Made by a program: the position numbers and the translations under genes. The notes below the pieces were generated by a model, which saw only the letters and a program-made list of their open reading frames with translations, was not told the origin of the DNA and did no database searches. From Megalopta genalis (lineage: Eukaryota; Arthropoda; Insecta; Hymenoptera; Halictidae), in contig NC_135013.1 of the NCBI RefSeq assembly GCF_051020955.1, forward strand, positions 36,533,302 to 36,597,301: a stretch of DNA of 64,000 nt, written 5' to 3'. Below are positions 63,401 through 64,000 of the stretch, one piece after another (the stretch's first letter is position 1; every line of letters starts with the position of its first letter).

Positions 63401-64000
63401 GGGTTTTTTTTTAAATATTATTGTCTGCACACGAGTTCGGCCACATGCATTGTGTCTTTCCGCGACAGAGAAAGTTTTCTACAATGGAAAATCTTCCCCA
63501 CGTTAAAAGAGAGACGCGCCAAAATTATTGACGAACTATTACTATTACTATATATTATTACATTTATAGAAACGTATAGACATGTACATAAACACATTGC
63601 GGCGGACAGTAAGAAATTTATGTAAGGATCGTAAAAAATCCTACTGTTCTTACGTAAATTTAATTTATTAACAATTGACAAATGCATTTTCAATATATTT
63701 ACATTGCTACATGTGAAACTCGACGAAATTGTTCTCTCTCTCACTCGCTTGCCTCGCTCATTCGAAACAAAACTAACCAAGGGACAAACATCAATTTCAA
63801 TTACTAACAACTTTGAAAAAAATTTACATACATTGTATGTGACAATCGTAAGAATAACTTCTCCAAGCGTGAAAAACTCTACACATACATACTCTATCCT
63901 CTATACTCTAAATCACTCCCGTTGTGATCATTTCGGATCGCCGATCAATATGAAAATAAATCTTGAAAACAGTTTTCGATTTAATTTTAAAAATTTTATT

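Larger units (their letters stand above)
61977..64000. other. SCYL3 downstream region, repeats, no gene recognised
   Basis: About 2 kb, AT-rich. AATAAA-like strings near 62023 and 62225 could end SCYL3 mRNA. It contains AT-rich palindromic sequence with repeated ATATCGATAT near 62490-62545, a diverged duplicated block, and a possible transposon end (all listed). Open frames at 63362-63625 (plus) and 63418-63810 (minus) overlap on opposite strands and match no family I know. Confidence 0.5.

Noticed and set aside
63418..63810. 130-codon antisense frame near the window end
   Set aside because: No family resemblance, low-information AT-rich sequence, and overlaps another unrelated open frame on the plus strand.

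Overview
The window is animal nuclear DNA: spliced genes with GT-AG introns, AT-rich introns and spacers, and products that are all conserved metazoan proteins. Short introns, compact gene spacing, many dinucleotide and trinucleotide runs and insect-like sequences suggest an insect, most likely a hymenopteran such as a bee. The order is an inference; sequence alone does not fix the species. I rebuilt exon structures by hand from splice sites and reading phase. Every complete multi-exon model sums to a multiple of three and matches the expected family from end to end.

Layout: ATF6 (minus strand, 3' end cut off by the window edge). SDAD1 (minus), with intronless ORC5 (minus) lying inside its second intron. 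GTF3C6 (plus). PPAT (minus) head-to-head with PAICS (plus), two genes of de novo purine synthesis. XPNPEP3 (minus). HERC2 (plus), whose coding sequence includes one exon of about 12.3 kb and whose intron before the HECT domain is mostly a TA-flanked terminal-inverted-repeat element. SARDH (plus), ending 50 bp from the stop codon of convergent PPIL3 (minus). PRRC2/nocte-like (plus), with long Arg-Asp/Glu tracts. A 4-kb spacer full of trinucleotide runs. SCYL3 (plus). A final 2 kb without a recognised gene, holding diverged repeats and a possible hAT-like transposon end.

Functional groups: PPAT and PAICS catalyse the first and the sixth/seventh steps of IMP synthesis and share one 1.8-kb divergent spacer. 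SDAD1 (60S subunit assembly and export) is divergent from GTF3C6 (a subunit of RNA polymerase III factor TFIIIC), and ORC5 (replication origin recognition) sits inside SDAD1. SARDH and XPNPEP3 both start with basic mitochondrial presequences split over small first exons. I see no CRISPR array, operon, rRNA gene, tRNA gene that I can support, or viral gene. The strongest observations concern gene architecture: the nested ORC5, the purine gene pair, the giant HERC2 exon, the element filling a HERC2 intron and the overlapping SARDH/PPIL3 3' ends.
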